A DNA stretch of 64,000 bases from Pseudozyma flocculosa PF-1 (Eukaryota; Basidiomycota; Ustilaginomycetes; Ustilaginales; Ustilaginaceae). This document shows, piece by piece, positions 10,676 through 20,875 of this stretch (positions are counted from its first letter, which is position 1; each line of letters begins with the position of its first letter). The stretch covers positions 142,738 to 206,737 of the forward strand of contig NW_006920888.1 of the NCBI RefSeq assembly GCF_000417875.1. Direction: 5' to 3'. The notes beneath the pieces were generated by a model. That model was not told where the DNA came from, ran no database searches, and saw nothing but the letters and a program-made list of their open reading frames with translations. The translations under genes and the position numbers were made by a program.

Positions 10676-11804
10676 CGACGGATGCGGATGCTGGTTGGCG
10701 GGCCGAGACCATGGCGGAGCAAAGGCTGGCTTCGAGACATGGAGCGAGCGCCGCCCAGACGAGAAGGATGGACTGGCTCGGGAGCCGACGTCAACGACCT
10801 CAGGGTCCGCATCATCTCGCTTTGGACGTCCGCCGCCCTTCCCCTACGTACGTACTCTGTCCATCCAACTCTTCTCTTTCCGGCCGGCCGCCCTTGGGGA
10901 GCAGGCACAAATGAAAAAGAAGAGTAGAAAAGCACCCACCGCTTCGCTTGCCCTCGCCGCAGCCGACGAGGCAGGCTGCGGGCAGCACTCGATCTGGCAC
11001 GCTGGCCCGTTGGCCGCGGGAGCAGCGAGGACGGTGCGCGGATCGGCGTGAAAGAGGCAGGCAGGCAGGCGGGCAGGGTGGCCCAGCATCATGGTACCCC
11101 CGCCCCCACCTTGCTCTTTTGTCTTGAGGCAGTCGGGAGCCCCCAGCCTGAAAAGAGGCGGTCGCCACTCGTCGGGGCTAAGCTGCAGCTAGAGATGGGC
11201 AGCGGCCCCGCTTTCCGAGGGCTGCATGGCCATGCAGAGCCCCACAGCGGCTCCCGGCCGTCATGACGGGCGTCGGCGGTCAGTGGTGGTGGAAGCCAGG
11301 CGCTGGCTGGCTGGCTTGCCTGCCGCCTGTGTACCGGTAGCTGCCTGCTTGCGCCTGCGCCTACAGCAGCAGGCCGGGCGCAGCATGATGGCATGCAGAC
11401 AGGGTCCGCTCCAGCTTGGCTCCACCCCAGCTTTTTCCTGCGGCCGTGAGCGGGCGGGCGGGCGCTTCCCTAGATTCTTGACTGTGAAAGCTCGGACGGC
11501 CCAGCGCTTTTTCGGTGCCGAACCTCTTCTCTGCGCCCTTCGGTTCCGCCATGCCTGACCCCCGCTGGGTTGGGAACCCCCCGCATCTCCACTTCGCCGG
11601 ATGACGACGGGCTGGTCACTCTGCCCCTCGTTGCACCGCCTCGACCCCACCACCACCACGTCGCCACTGCCCGACTCTGTCTCGACATATCCTCCCAGCC
11701 AAGGCAAGCGTCGCTGCACACGACACCACCTCGGCCGGCTTCACGACAACCGCACCCACACCAGACAGACCACTCCCTCGCCTGCCCACACAACACCGCT
11801 CCCG

Positions 11805-11888
11805 ATGCTCACTCTATCCGCCTTCGGTCTCGGCTTCTTTGTCTCCATCGTCCTCATTTCCACCTTTATCACAATCTTAGAGTGGTAG
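11805..11888 (+). other. Short hydrophobic ORF (27 aa), possible uORF or small membrane peptide
   Basis: An ATG-initiated ORF in the leader of the histidine-phosphatase gene encodes 27 residues, almost all hydrophobic (MLTLSAFGLGFFVSIVLIST... ending ILEW), then TAG. It would form one membrane span. Codon choice is weaker (CTA, TTA) than in neighbouring genes. It lies 141 bp upstream of the main ATG and could act as an upstream ORF if the transcript starts before it. No family is recognised. Confidence 0.3.
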
Positions 11889-12028
11889 AGAGCCCCGTCT
11901 TCCCCGCCTCGCTTTTCCATTCGCTCCTCTCCATCTTCCGCGTTACTGTGGCTTCGACATTACCCTTTCATCCGTCCGGTGTCCACTCCTGCTTGCCCTT
12001 CGCTTGTTTGATCGTGCCGAGTTCCATC

Positions 12029-13195
12029 ATGACGACCTCTTCAGCCTCCGCTCCTGCAGCGCCTCGAGCTGCGACGCCATCGCCGCGGCGACTCCGCATC
12101 CTCATCGTCCGACACGGCGAGACGCACGAAAACGTTGCAAAGGTCATCCAGGGCCAGCTCGACACGCCTCTCAATCCCTTCGGACACCAGCAAGCCGCCA
12201 CCACCGGCGCCCACCTGGCCACCACCCGCATCCACCGTGCCATCTCCTCGCCGCTCAAGCGAGCCGCCGACACGGCCACAGCCATCGTATCTCGACAGCC
12301 GCACCAGCACGGCCTGACCCTCGAGACGGACCCTCGCCTCATGGAGCGCGGCTTTGGCGTCCTCGAGGGCAAAGTCTACCACGGCCCGCGCAACAAGCGC
12401 GACTCGATCGACGGCATCGAAAAGATGCAGGACCTCGCACAGAGGCTCGCTAGCTTCTGGAACGACCTCGTCACCGTGCCCCTCGACCCGCACGCCCAGC
12501 CGGGCAACCCTAACGCCGACGACGACAATGACGGCGACGAGCAGACGGTCCTGCTCGTCTCGCACGGTGCAGCCATCTCGGCGCTGCTCGGCGAAGTCCT
12601 CGTGTCTGGCCAGTACGTCGAGCTGGCGCAGGGCGTGCAGCCTTCGAGGCTGTGGAACTGCAGCATCACCGAGATCCTCGTACCCACCATCCCGGATCGA
12701 CGGTCAGCGTCGTCGTCCTCGGACCAGGAACCCGCCAAGATCGCATCGGCGGGCGACCCGGCGCGCAGGAAGCAGTGGACCATCCGGCCCTCGCACCTCA
12801 ACGTCCAGGGCGCGCAGTTTATGCGAGAGTACCGCGCACTTCGACGCCTCCTCGCCGCCACTCAGCATCGACAGCAGCAAGGGGACGGCCGTGACGGAGG
12901 CAGCGACGAGGACCTGCAAGCGACGATCCGGACGCTCGAGGCTGAAATCGCCGTCACGGAGCGCAGGTTCAAGAAGGACCCTAAGCTTCAAGCCAGGCTC
13001 GAGGGCGATGTGCTGCGTGGCCCGGACGGCGAGGCAGTCGAAGCGGATATCGGATACGGAAGGGGGATAGGGTGCGTCCTGCGGTGGTCGGATGTCGAGC
13101 ATCTGCGGGGCCTGGCCAAGGATGGCGGGGACGCGGCGGGCTCGGGCGCCAAGCAGGACGTCAACGTCGACGAACTCGTCGGCAAGGGCGAGTGA
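12029..13195 (+). CDS. Histidine phosphatase superfamily protein (phosphoglycerate mutase-like)
   Basis: Intronless, 388 aa. The ATG at 12029 was chosen because the RHGE motif begins 27 residues later, the context (CATCATGAC) is reasonable, and the upstream in-frame sequence looks like C/T-rich leader. Catalytic features are present: RHGE (28-31) with His29 as the phospho-acceptor, SSPLKRA (73-79) with the second Arg at 78, Glu107 in MERGFG, and SHG (178-180) with the second His at 179. No signal peptide is seen, so it is probably cytosolic. The C-terminal 120 residues are charged and may form a helical extension (LEAEIAVTERRFKKDPK). It resembles fungal phosphoglycerate mutase-family and TIGAR-like phosphatases rather than glycolytic Gpm. 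Substrate unknown. It converges on the M50B-like gene 165 bp away. Confidence 0.85.
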   Translation: MTTSSASAPAAPRAATPSPRRLRILIVRHGETHENVAKVIQGQLDTPLNPFGHQQAATTGAHLATTRIHRAISSPLKRAADTATAIVSRQPHQHGLTLETDPRLMERGFGVLEGKVYHGPRNKRDSIDGIEKMQDLAQRLASFWNDLVTVPLDPHAQPGNPNADDDNDGDEQTVLLVSHGAAISALLGEVLVSGQYVELAQGVQPSRLWNCSITEILVPTIPDRRSASSSSDQEPAKIASAGDPARRKQWTIRPSHLNVQGAQFMREYRALRRLLAATQHRQQQGDGRDGGSDEDLQATIRTLEAEIAVTERRFKKDPKLQARLEGDVLRGPDGEAVEADIGYGRGIGCVLRWSDVEHLRGLAKDGGDAAGSGAKQDVNVDELVGKGE

Positions 13196-13360
13196 GGCCC
13201 CGTGTACGCTCGGTGAGGACAGGGTATACGGCGCGTAACGTCATGGTGTCGTGATCTATCTTTGGCATTAAAATGTCCGTTGAGTCCGTCGTTGTCGGCA
13301 TAGCGTCCGGAGCAGGATGGGGTCGTGGCATCGAGTCGGGGCGCCAGGAGGGAAGTCTCG

Positions 13361-14560
13361 TCAGAGCAGCCCGGCGAGGCTCCGTTTGAGGTTGACGTCG
13401 AGGAAGTTGTCGGCCTGCTGTTCGGCAATGGGCGTCTTGAAGGCGACGATGCCGATGCTGTCGTCATGGGGCGCAGACGAGGGCAGGAAGCAGGAGGAAG
13501 TCAGGAGATGTGAGTCGTCACAATGGTCGGTCCCTCGCACTGTCCTCTGCTCTGCTCTCCCCTACTCTGCTCCCAAGGCATGGAGAGAGATATCGCGCGC
13601 GCGCGCCACTTACACGATACCGGCGGCAAAGAAGCCGAGCGAGATAAAGAGCCAGATGACGCCCCAGACCTGGGGCGGGCAGCATCCGACGACCTTGCTG
13701 AAGGCCGTGGCGTCCGACTCGTTGACCTTGCGGAAGATGAGGTCGTCGCAGATGTCCCACACCGAGTAGAGGCAGTTCATGACGCCGATGAAGAGGACAA
13801 AGTAGCGCAGCGCGACCGAGTCTGCGACGAGCCAGAAGAGGACAAAGAGGCCCACCATGGCCAGCAGGAGAACCCAGGTGCTGTGCGGGGGGAGGAGGGG
13901 CAGGAGGAGGGAGAGGGCGGGAAAGGACGTCAGCGGGCGGGTCTCGCGAGGTCGGATCAGAAGGAGGGGGCGAGCGAGCGAAGGCGGTGCTGGGGGCAGG
14001 GGGGAGAATAAGGGTACGTACAGCCAGTCGCGGCGGGCCCACCAGAGGGTAAAGAGGAAAAAGACGCCAATGACGATGCTGGCCACCTTGCTGGCCCGCT
14101 CGTCGAACCCGCAGGCGATGAGGGCGGCGCCGATGATTGAGCTGCCGAGGTAGCCGGCGGGGAGCGTGAGCCAGGGGATGCCGCCGCGCATGCGCGTCGC
14201 GCCGCCCTCGTTTGGCTCGAGGACGATTGATTCGATCTTGGCGCCCGTGCACAGTCCGACTGCGGCGTGCGAGAACTCGTGGAACCCGACCGTCTGTGCA
14301 AGGGGGGCAGAAGTACGCGGGCGAAAGGGTACGGAAGGAAAGCCAAGGAAAAGAGGTGAGATGTCATGGATCAGCAGCGAGGGCGCGATGAGTCCGAGAC
14401 GTACGAGGAGCTTGAACGGGTAGAGGATGAGCTTGAGGATGGGGATGTTCCAGAGGATGACGATGACGACCGAGTAGACGCAGGCGACGATGATGGTGGT
14501 GCGCTGGTCCTTTGTCGGGTCGATGCGCGACGATGCGGCTCGAGGCTCGAGGACGGGCAT
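13361..14560 (-). CDS. Peptidase M50B-like integral membrane metalloprotease
   Basis: Four exons on the minus strand: 14560-14405, 14293-14022, 13880-13614 and 13457-13361; 263 aa. Introns are 14294-14404 (donor GTACGT, phase 0), 13881-14021 (GTACGT, phase 2) and 13458-13613 (GTAAGT, phase 2). Splicing gives TVGFHEFSHAAVG with the zinc-binding HEFSH at residues 57-61, placed as in the M50B-like family, and about six hydrophobic spans (for example CVYSVVIVILW, LGSSIIGAALI, ASIVIGVFFLF, VLLLAMVGLFVLFW). WDICDDL may supply the third metal ligand. The final exon reads on smoothly to ...NLKRSLAGLL and stops with TGA at 13361; an unspliced reading would stop at 13610 inside the GTAAGT donor. The family is related to site-2 proteases; substrate unknown. 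It is divergent from RPP1. Confidence 0.85.
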
Positions 14561-15209
14561 GGCGGTGGGTCGGGACGAGGACGAGGACGAGGGGCGGGGC
14601 GTCGAGGTTTGCCTGGAGTGGGGTGGAGTGGGGTGGAGTGGGGTGGAGTGGGGTGGAGTCGAGTCGAGTCGAGTCGAGTCGAGTCGAGTGTCTATCTATA
14701 GGATTATAGCCGGCCGCGAGGGAGTGGCGATGGTGGTGGTCAACAACGGCTGCCGAGCTGATGGCGTCGAGCAAAGAAGAGGGTAGCAGGCAGGTTTCCC
14801 TCAAGCAAGGACCAGAACGAGGGGTCCCGGCACGCACAGATAGAATAGTGGCGAGCCAGGCAGGCGGGGCGGGCGGTGCAGCGCGGTACGTTTAATTGGT
14901 GTTTTGCATCGCCAAGAGAGAGCAACACCGCCCGCGGCAAACAGCCGGCAGCCGACAGCCAACAAAAGCCCCTCTTGCTGTTGGCGGCGCTGCCCCTCTG
15001 GGAAAGCGGGCGGTCAACTGTCGGCCGAAAGAGCCGTGGCCCGCGCTGCTCCACTTTGGGCCCTGGCGACCTTTTTTCTTCCTGGCCGATGCTAACCCCC
15101 CAGCATCCGTCCATCTGGCTTCTGGCTTCTGGTCCTCGCTCACCCACCACTCCATCCTCGTCAATCCTTTCCCCCTCCTCGCACCGGCAGCTGCGCGCTC
15201 TGGCCGGCC
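14561..15209. other. Divergent promoter region (M50B-like / RPP1)
   Basis: 649 bp. Next to the M50B-like start it carries two adjoining tandem repeats (see 14615-14689) and a short A/T-rich stretch (14691-14708, TCTATCTATAGGATTATA) that could serve as a core promoter. No gene is seen. Confidence 0.6.
14615..14689. repeat. Two adjoining tandem repeats: GGGTGGAGTG and GAGTC
   Basis: About 4.5 copies of a 10-bp unit GGGTGGAGTG (14615-14659) run into about seven copies of GAGTC (14656-14689). They lie 55-130 bp upstream of the M50B-like ATG. Confidence 0.9.
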
Positions 15210-16571
15210 ATGTTCTACGACCTCAACGTACCCTGGCCATCCACATCGGCCAACGCCTCGTCCTCGTCCTCATCCTCGTCATCGGCAGCGGCCGGCAAGA
15301 AAAAGCCAAAGCCAGCAGCAGGCGCACCACAGCAAGCCACTCCGTCCGATCCAAAGGGCAAGGCGACCAGCAACGGCGGCAGCACCACCGACCCGCTATC
15401 GAGCCTCGGCGACGCAGGCGCCGTCGCCACCCTCACCGAGCTCACCCACGACCTCGCATCCCTGGGATACAGCACCATCGCCTACAACCTCAACGTACAC
15501 ACCCGCTTCGATCCCGCCGTACACGCCAACCCCTTTTCACCCACGCCAGAGGGGAAACCCACCGTCGCCTTCCCCGCCCTCGATCCGCGCACCTCTGCAC
15601 CGCCATCCTCCTCCTCCTCCTCCTCCTCCTCCTCCTCCTCTTCCTCCTCCAGCGCCGCACGAGCCGCCACGACAGCAACGGCGATACCGGGGCAGAGCCT
15701 CACCCAGCTCTCCCGCCTCACCCTCACCCTCACCGAGGCCTCGCTCCAGCCACCGGGCCACGGCATGCTCACATCGCACGCGACCGCGCTCATGAGCTAC
15801 GACCTCCTCTCCGTCCAGCCAACGTCCGAGGCCACCTTCCAGCACGCCTGCCTCACCCTCTCGGAGCTCCGCCCCTTTGCCATCGACATCATCTCGCTCG
15901 ACCTCGCTTCCACCCCGCGCCTCCCCTGGCTCCTCCGCCGCACCACCATCAACGCCGCACTCGAGAACGGAGTCATGTTCGAGGTATGCTACTCATCCGC
16001 CCTCTCCTCCTCCACCCCGGGCAGCGGCGCAGCGGGAGGAGGAGGAGGAGGGGGCGACGCCTCGGCGCATCTCAAGTCGCGGCGCAACCTCATCGCCAAC
16101 ACGCGCGACCTGCTGCGCATCACCAACGGGCGGGGCGTCATCTTTTCCAGCGGCGCCATGAGCGCTCTCGCGCTGCGCGGGCCCTACGACGTCGTCAACC
16201 TCGCAAACGTCTTTGGCATGTCGCCCCAGGCCGCCCGCGATGCCGTCAGCGAGAACCCGAGGCAGCTCATCGTGCGCGCCCGTACCCGCAAGTCGTATCG
16301 CGGCGTCGTCGGCCCCCCCGTCGTCCTGGCCGCCGCCTCTCAGACAGAGGCACCACTGTCGGCCCCCGCCGCCACCTCTGCAGCGAGCGCGACAAGAAAG
16401 AGGAAGCAGGTCGACGGTGACGGCGACGGCAATGGCGATGAGACCCCCAGGGGCGAGGCGCAACCTGCCGCCCCATCGCAGCAGCCGCCAAAGGACAAGG
16501 GCAAGGCCAAGGAACCGAAACCGGCCGGTGGCAGTAGTGGCGGCGGCAAGAAGCGACGGCTGCAGGCATGA
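15210..16571 (+). CDS. RPP1: RNase P / RNase MRP subunit Rpp1 (Rpp30 family)
   Basis: Intronless, 453 aa. The protein opens with MFYDLNVPW, the typical N-terminus of Rpp1/Rpp30, which is the first strand of a TIM-barrel-like fold. Further family blocks are YSTIAYNLNV (about 86-96), the segment LRPFAIDIISLDL, PWLLRRTTINAALENGVMFEVCYSSAL, and RGVIFSSGAMSALALRGPYD followed by VVNLANVFGM. The protein binds the RNA of nuclear RNase P (tRNA 5' maturation) and of RNase MRP (rRNA processing). It is longer than yeast Rpp1 (about 290 aa) because of a Ser/Pro/Gly-rich N-terminal insert, a pure Ser run encoded by TCC repeats (about 15605-15655), a poly-Gly insert and a basic C-terminal tail (KDKGKAKEPK...KKRRLQA) that probably acts in nuclear targeting or RNA contact. 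Confidence 0.92.
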   Translation: MFYDLNVPWPSTSANASSSSSSSSSAAAGKKKPKPAAGAPQQATPSDPKGKATSNGGSTTDPLSSLGDAGAVATLTELTHDLASLGYSTIAYNLNVHTRFDPAVHANPFSPTPEGKPTVAFPALDPRTSAPPSSSSSSSSSSSSSSSSAARAATTATAIPGQSLTQLSRLTLTLTEASLQPPGHGMLTSHATALMSYDLLSVQPTSEATFQHACLTLSELRPFAIDIISLDLASTPRLPWLLRRTTINAALENGVMFEVCYSSALSSSTPGSGAAGGGGGGGDASAHLKSRRNLIANTRDLLRITNGRGVIFSSGAMSALALRGPYDVVNLANVFGMSPQAARDAVSENPRQLIVRARTRKSYRGVVGPPVVLAAASQTEAPLSAPAATSAASATRKRKQVDGDGDGNGDETPRGEAQPAAPSQQPPKDKGKAKEPKPAGGSSGGGKKRRLQA

Positions 16572-16869
16572 CGGACGGGCAGGCAGGGGGCAGCCCATGC
16601 ATCGCAGCGTCGCTCGCGACCCACTACGCCGGGCCGGGCCGGGCCTGCTGTGCGATTCCATTCCATTCCAGTACGTACCGTCCATCCATCCCATCTATCG
16701 AGGGTCTTTCGAGGTTCTACAGACACGCAGATCGTCCTCCTCCCTCCACTGTACTTGTACCAGCCCCCACCTTGCTTCCACCGCCACCTCTCGTGATGGC
16801 CTGGCCTGGCCTGGCGTGGCGTCTTCTCTATCGAGAGAAAGGGGGGTCGAGGCCTTTGGCGATCCGATG
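16572..16869. other. Short convergent intergenic region
   Basis: 298 bp of shared 3' flank between RPP1 and the Chs4-like gene. Nothing else is seen. Confidence 0.7.
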
Positions 16870-19700
16870 CTAGGCAATGACGCATTCCTCGCGTTTGGCC
16901 TTTTGGGGCTTGAAGCCCATTTCCTCGAAAGTCGAATAGACCTTGGCCTGGGCCCCTCCTCCTCCTCCTCCTCCCTGCTGCTGCTGCTGTTGCGGTGGCT
17001 TTGAGGAGTTGTTCGAGGCAGAAGAGGTGGAACCAGCACCAGTGCCAGCAGGAGCGGAAGAGTGGTGAGGAGTCGACGTATCCGAGAGGCTGTATCCCTG
17101 TCCGTGTCTCCCCATCGCCGCCGCCGCCGCCGCCGACGAGGAGGAGGAGGATGATGACGAGGAGGGTGCCGATGTTGCCGGAGGAGGGCGCACTTGACTG
17201 CTCGTCGTCGCTGCCGGTGCTGCAGTCGTCGTCGTTGACATCGAGGGCGGCAGGCCGTACTGGTCCGACGAGACCGGCGAGACAGGCGGGATGTCGGATC
17301 CATTCGTCGCTCTCCTCCCTCCTCCGCCTCCTCCTCCTCCATATCTCCTTCCCACCCCGCCGCTGCTGTAGTCGACATGGTGCTGGTGCGCAGCGACACT
17401 GTCCTGCACCATCCGCATCGTCTTTTTGCGGTTGAGCTCCATGGCCCCGGCCTGCATCCTGCCTCCGCCGCCTCCAGGGTACTGCCCCTGCTGCTGTGAC
17501 TGCTGCCGCGACTGCTGCTGCTGCTGCGTTTGCTGCTGCGGCGGCTGGTTGGACCCGCGTCCCTCCTTTTCGCTCCGGATCTTGGCCAGCGTGCGCTTCC
17601 GCTGCACCTTTTCGTCGACATTGACCTCGTGGTCGCCCCTCGACAGCGAGTGGTCGACGCCGCCGCCGGCCTGCAGCGCCTCGAGCCGCTGCTTGGCGTC
17701 GTCGTTGTCCTGCGCCGCCGCCTTGCGGTACCACCGCTTGGCCGTCTCGAGGTTGCGCTCGGTGCCCACGCCGACCTCGAAATAGTAGCCCAGCGCAAAC
17801 TCGGCGCTCGCCAGCCCTTTGCGCGCCGCCTTGTCGGCAAAGGTGAAGGCCAGGCCCTCGTTCTTGTCAAAGCAGCCCTCGGCGCCGCACAGGAACCACT
17901 TGGACAGCGCCATGTCGGCCTCGACCTCGCCGCCCTGGCTCGCCAGGCTGTAGTACTGCACGCTCAGCAGCGGGTCAAAGGCGCAGTCCAGCTGGGCGTA
18001 CTCGTAGGTCCAGCCACACTTGTACTGCGCCGGCGCAAAGTTGAGGTAGGCCGCGCGCTCGATGCGCCGCCGCGCCTCGTTCTCGAGCGCCGCCTTGGTA
18101 TTGCCGCCGCCGCCGCCGCCCCTCCGCGCCTCGGGAGCCAGGGTGGGCTTGAGCAGGCCAGGAGGGATGTCGACGTGGTTAAACTCGCCGGCGAGCAGCA
18201 TGCCGTAGATGTAGGCCGGCTGCGGCACGTCGAGGTTGGCCCGGTCAGCCGCATCGCGCAGCAGGCCGACGGCCTTGGCCTGGTTGACGGGAAGCTCGAG
18301 CTGGCCCAGCAGGTTGGCCATTCCGAGGCGGTACATCGACCCGACGTCCCCGACGACGACGCCGCGGTTGTAGGCGTCGCGTGCCCGCGAAAAGTCGTTG
18401 AGCAGCTCGTAGTCGCGCCCGATGCGGAACCAGCTGGCGGCGTAGCCCAGGCGCGCCGAGAGCTCAAAGTCGTTGAAGGCCTCCTTGAGGTCCTTGCGGA
18501 TGTAGGTGGGGAACGCGCCAGACGCCTGCAGGTCGCCGCGGAGGTAGAGGGCCTCGAGATTCGGTCGGCCGAGCGAGGCGAGGCGCTTGATCTGCGGATG
18601 AAGCGTGCGACGTCCCGGGTGGGGGAAGAAGGACCTCTTTCAGCTCTTGCTGCCTGGCGCGCGCGCCCTCGTGCCCCGAGGCGGAGGATGCTACTCACGG
18701 TGCTGATGGCCTCGTCGGTGGCCTTAACCAGGCGTGGCTCGCTGATCTTGCTGCCGTCGGCAAACTTGCGCTCGACAAACTTGAGCAGCTGCTTTGCCCA
18801 TGCCACCTGCTGCTGGTCGTCCCTGCTGGCAAAGGCGCGATCACGCATCTTTTCCAGCGCATCCATGTCCGGCAGCGGCGCGTTGAGGCTAGGCGCGGCG
18901 CCCGCGTTGGCCGGGCTCGCCGATCGGTGCTGCTGCTGTTGGCTATGGTAGGACGAGGTGGCTTCGCTGCTTGAAGCCCTGCGTGCATAGGGGTTGTGGC
19001 CTGGGTGATGCGACGAGGAAGGCGGCGGGCCGAACGCCATGCTCGACATTGACTGGGAGAGGGTTGGCATGGCGTGGTCCTGGAACGAAGAGCCTGGCCT
19101 TGGGCCGCCGTCGAGCTGGTTGTAGCTACCTGGTGAGTGAGGCTCGAGGAAGGCGCCGCCTCCGCCCTGCCCGCCGGAAGAGTGGTAGGAGCTTGCCGAG
19201 TGTGGACGCTCGGGTGGTGGTGGCGGCGGTGATAGCGTGGTGTTGCGCTGCGGGTAGTGGGACTGGTAGGGGTCCGAGTCGGGGCTGTAAGGCTGAGCCT
19301 GCGGGAAAGGCCGATGTGCGGGGTTGGGGGATGGGGAGGGCGATCGTGGATAGTGATGTGGGCCCGAGGGATGGAGAGGGGGACCGGAAGGATGGCGGAT
19401 GACCTGTCCGGGAACGAAGCCGGACGAGGCTCTGTAATGAGGATGGTTCGGGGATGGGGAGGCGGGCAGGGGAGGAGGACGGGGGCCCGGCTGGGGCGAA
19501 CGAAGGTTTTGAGCGCGGTACTGCTGTTCTCGCTCGAGTGCGCCGGGGGGCAGGGGAGGGATAGGGGGAGGCGAGGAGACGATAGCGGTGCGGTGGTGGG
19601 CGGTGGAAGAAGCTGCGCGCGAGGAAGGGTGCGGAGGGTAGCTCGAGTCGTTGCCAAAGCCTGGAGGCAGAGGGGGCAGTGCCGGTGGGTTGCCCGCCAT
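16870..19700 (-). CDS. Chs4/Skt5-type chitin synthase activator with Sel1 repeats and CaaX box
   Basis: Two exons, 19700-18699 and 18591-16870, with a 107-nt intron (18592-18698, GTGAGT...CCGCAG, phase 0); 907 aa. The ATG at 19700 has a strong context (GCCATGG). The first ~270 residues are disordered and Pro/Ser/His-rich. A helical block (ALEKMRDRAFASRDDQQQ...) precedes tandem Sel1-like repeats from about 335 to 650 (for example GYAASWFRIGRDYE, GSMYRLGMANLLG, ASAEFALGYYFEVGVG, AKRWYRKAAAQDN). The tail has poly-Gln, poly-Gly and poly-Ser tracts and ends in CVIA, a CaaX prenylation box, as in yeast Skt5/Chs4 (CVIM), which activates chitin synthase III at the bud neck. Fungal genomes carry several Skt5-like paralogues, so exact orthology is uncertain. 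Confidence 0.88.
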
Positions 19701-20875
19701 GGCTGTTGGCGGCCGTGGTCGAGGCGAGGCGAGGCGAGAGTGCGAGGCCGGTGTGGGCAAGCGAGAGAAGCTTGGGCAGCCGTAGCTGGTGGATAGAGTT
19801 GGCCGTGGCCGTTCTGCTGCGCGCTAGGCGGGGGAGCTCCGGCGCACCAAGGAGGAGGGAGGAATATGAGATGTCGGGATGGAAGGGGAGGAGGTGGTGG
19901 TGAGGGTGTTGGTCGTCGTCGGGTTGGTGGCGGGCCCGGAGCCCAAGGTCAAGGCGGCCAATTGTTGTTTTCAATTAATTGTTCGGGAAGGCAGGCCTGT
20001 AGGCACCGCCAAGCAGCAGCTGCTGCTGCTGCTGCAGCCCTTTGGGCAGCCGCGTGCGCCGTCACCCTGCAGCAAAGGGTCCACCGCCCATTGACCTATG
20101 TAACCCCAAGGTAGGGCAGGTCAGGGGGGGCGGGGGGAAGGGGACAGCAGGTTCCGCCTCGTCGTTGTCGCGGATGGCTGCCGTCGATGGCTGTCGTCGC
20201 TGGATCGAGCTGCCAGCCAACCAGCCTCACCAGCCTGACCAGCCCAATGGGGGGCGGCGTGCACTGCCTACAGGCCAGGCCGAGGCCGGGTCCGCCGCAC
20301 ACGCGCCTCGACATACACAGCCCTCGGTCTCAGCCACAGCCACAGCCACAGCCGCAGCCCAGCCCCTCTCCTTAGCTTCAGTCTTGGCCCGCCGTTGCAC
20401 CGCATCACACAATCCGCCAGAGGGCGCTCGATGATCGGCTCCCAACGTGCTGCCCTCGCCCTCATCCGACGCCCCCACACAACGTCCTTCGTTGCTCTCT
20501 GACGAGTTCAGCATAGACATAAGCATCTGTACCTCGAAGCTCAACCGGCTGCTAGACAGAGAGGCCGAGAGACCAGACACGGACACACAGAGGCAGAGGG
20601 ACAAGCAAGCAAAGAGCGAGTATGACAAACACGACAAAAGAGACACTACGTACTGCGAGACCAGAGAAACAAACAAATATAAACCCAAGATAACAAACTA
20701 GAAGGGACCATGTAGAAGTAGAAGAAAAGGGAGACTGGGGACCAACGAGACCCTCGACGACGGCGACAAGACGAGGCCGTGGATCAGGCCGAGCAAGACG
20801 CGTGCCATCGTAGGCGGGCGACGGCGGGCGGCAGTACGTCCGCCTCGGCGAGGGGGGGCCCAGCCTCGTGGCGAG
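19701..20875. other. Intergenic: wco1 3' flank and Chs4-like promoter
   Basis: 1175 bp between two minus-strand genes. The part next to wco1 (about 20580-20700) is A/T-richer than its surroundings and is probably 3' UTR. The middle carries a CAGCAGCTGCTGCTG-type CAG/CTG inverted repeat (about 20011-20037). No coding stretch is supported. Confidence 0.55.

Larger units (their letters stand above)
10463..12028. other. Divergent promoter region (dehydrogenase / histidine phosphatase)
   Basis: About 1.6 kb between two divergent genes. It contains a GGT trinucleotide run (about 10562-10582), a TATA-like element for the dehydrogenase and, near the right side, a very C/T-rich leader (11640-12028) for the phosphatase gene with a short ORF at 11805. 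No other coding stretch is credible. Confidence 0.6.

Noticed and set aside
13594..13608. Alternating GC run as a Z-DNA regulatory element
   Set aside because: Very short and inside an intron of a GC-rich genome; no supporting context.
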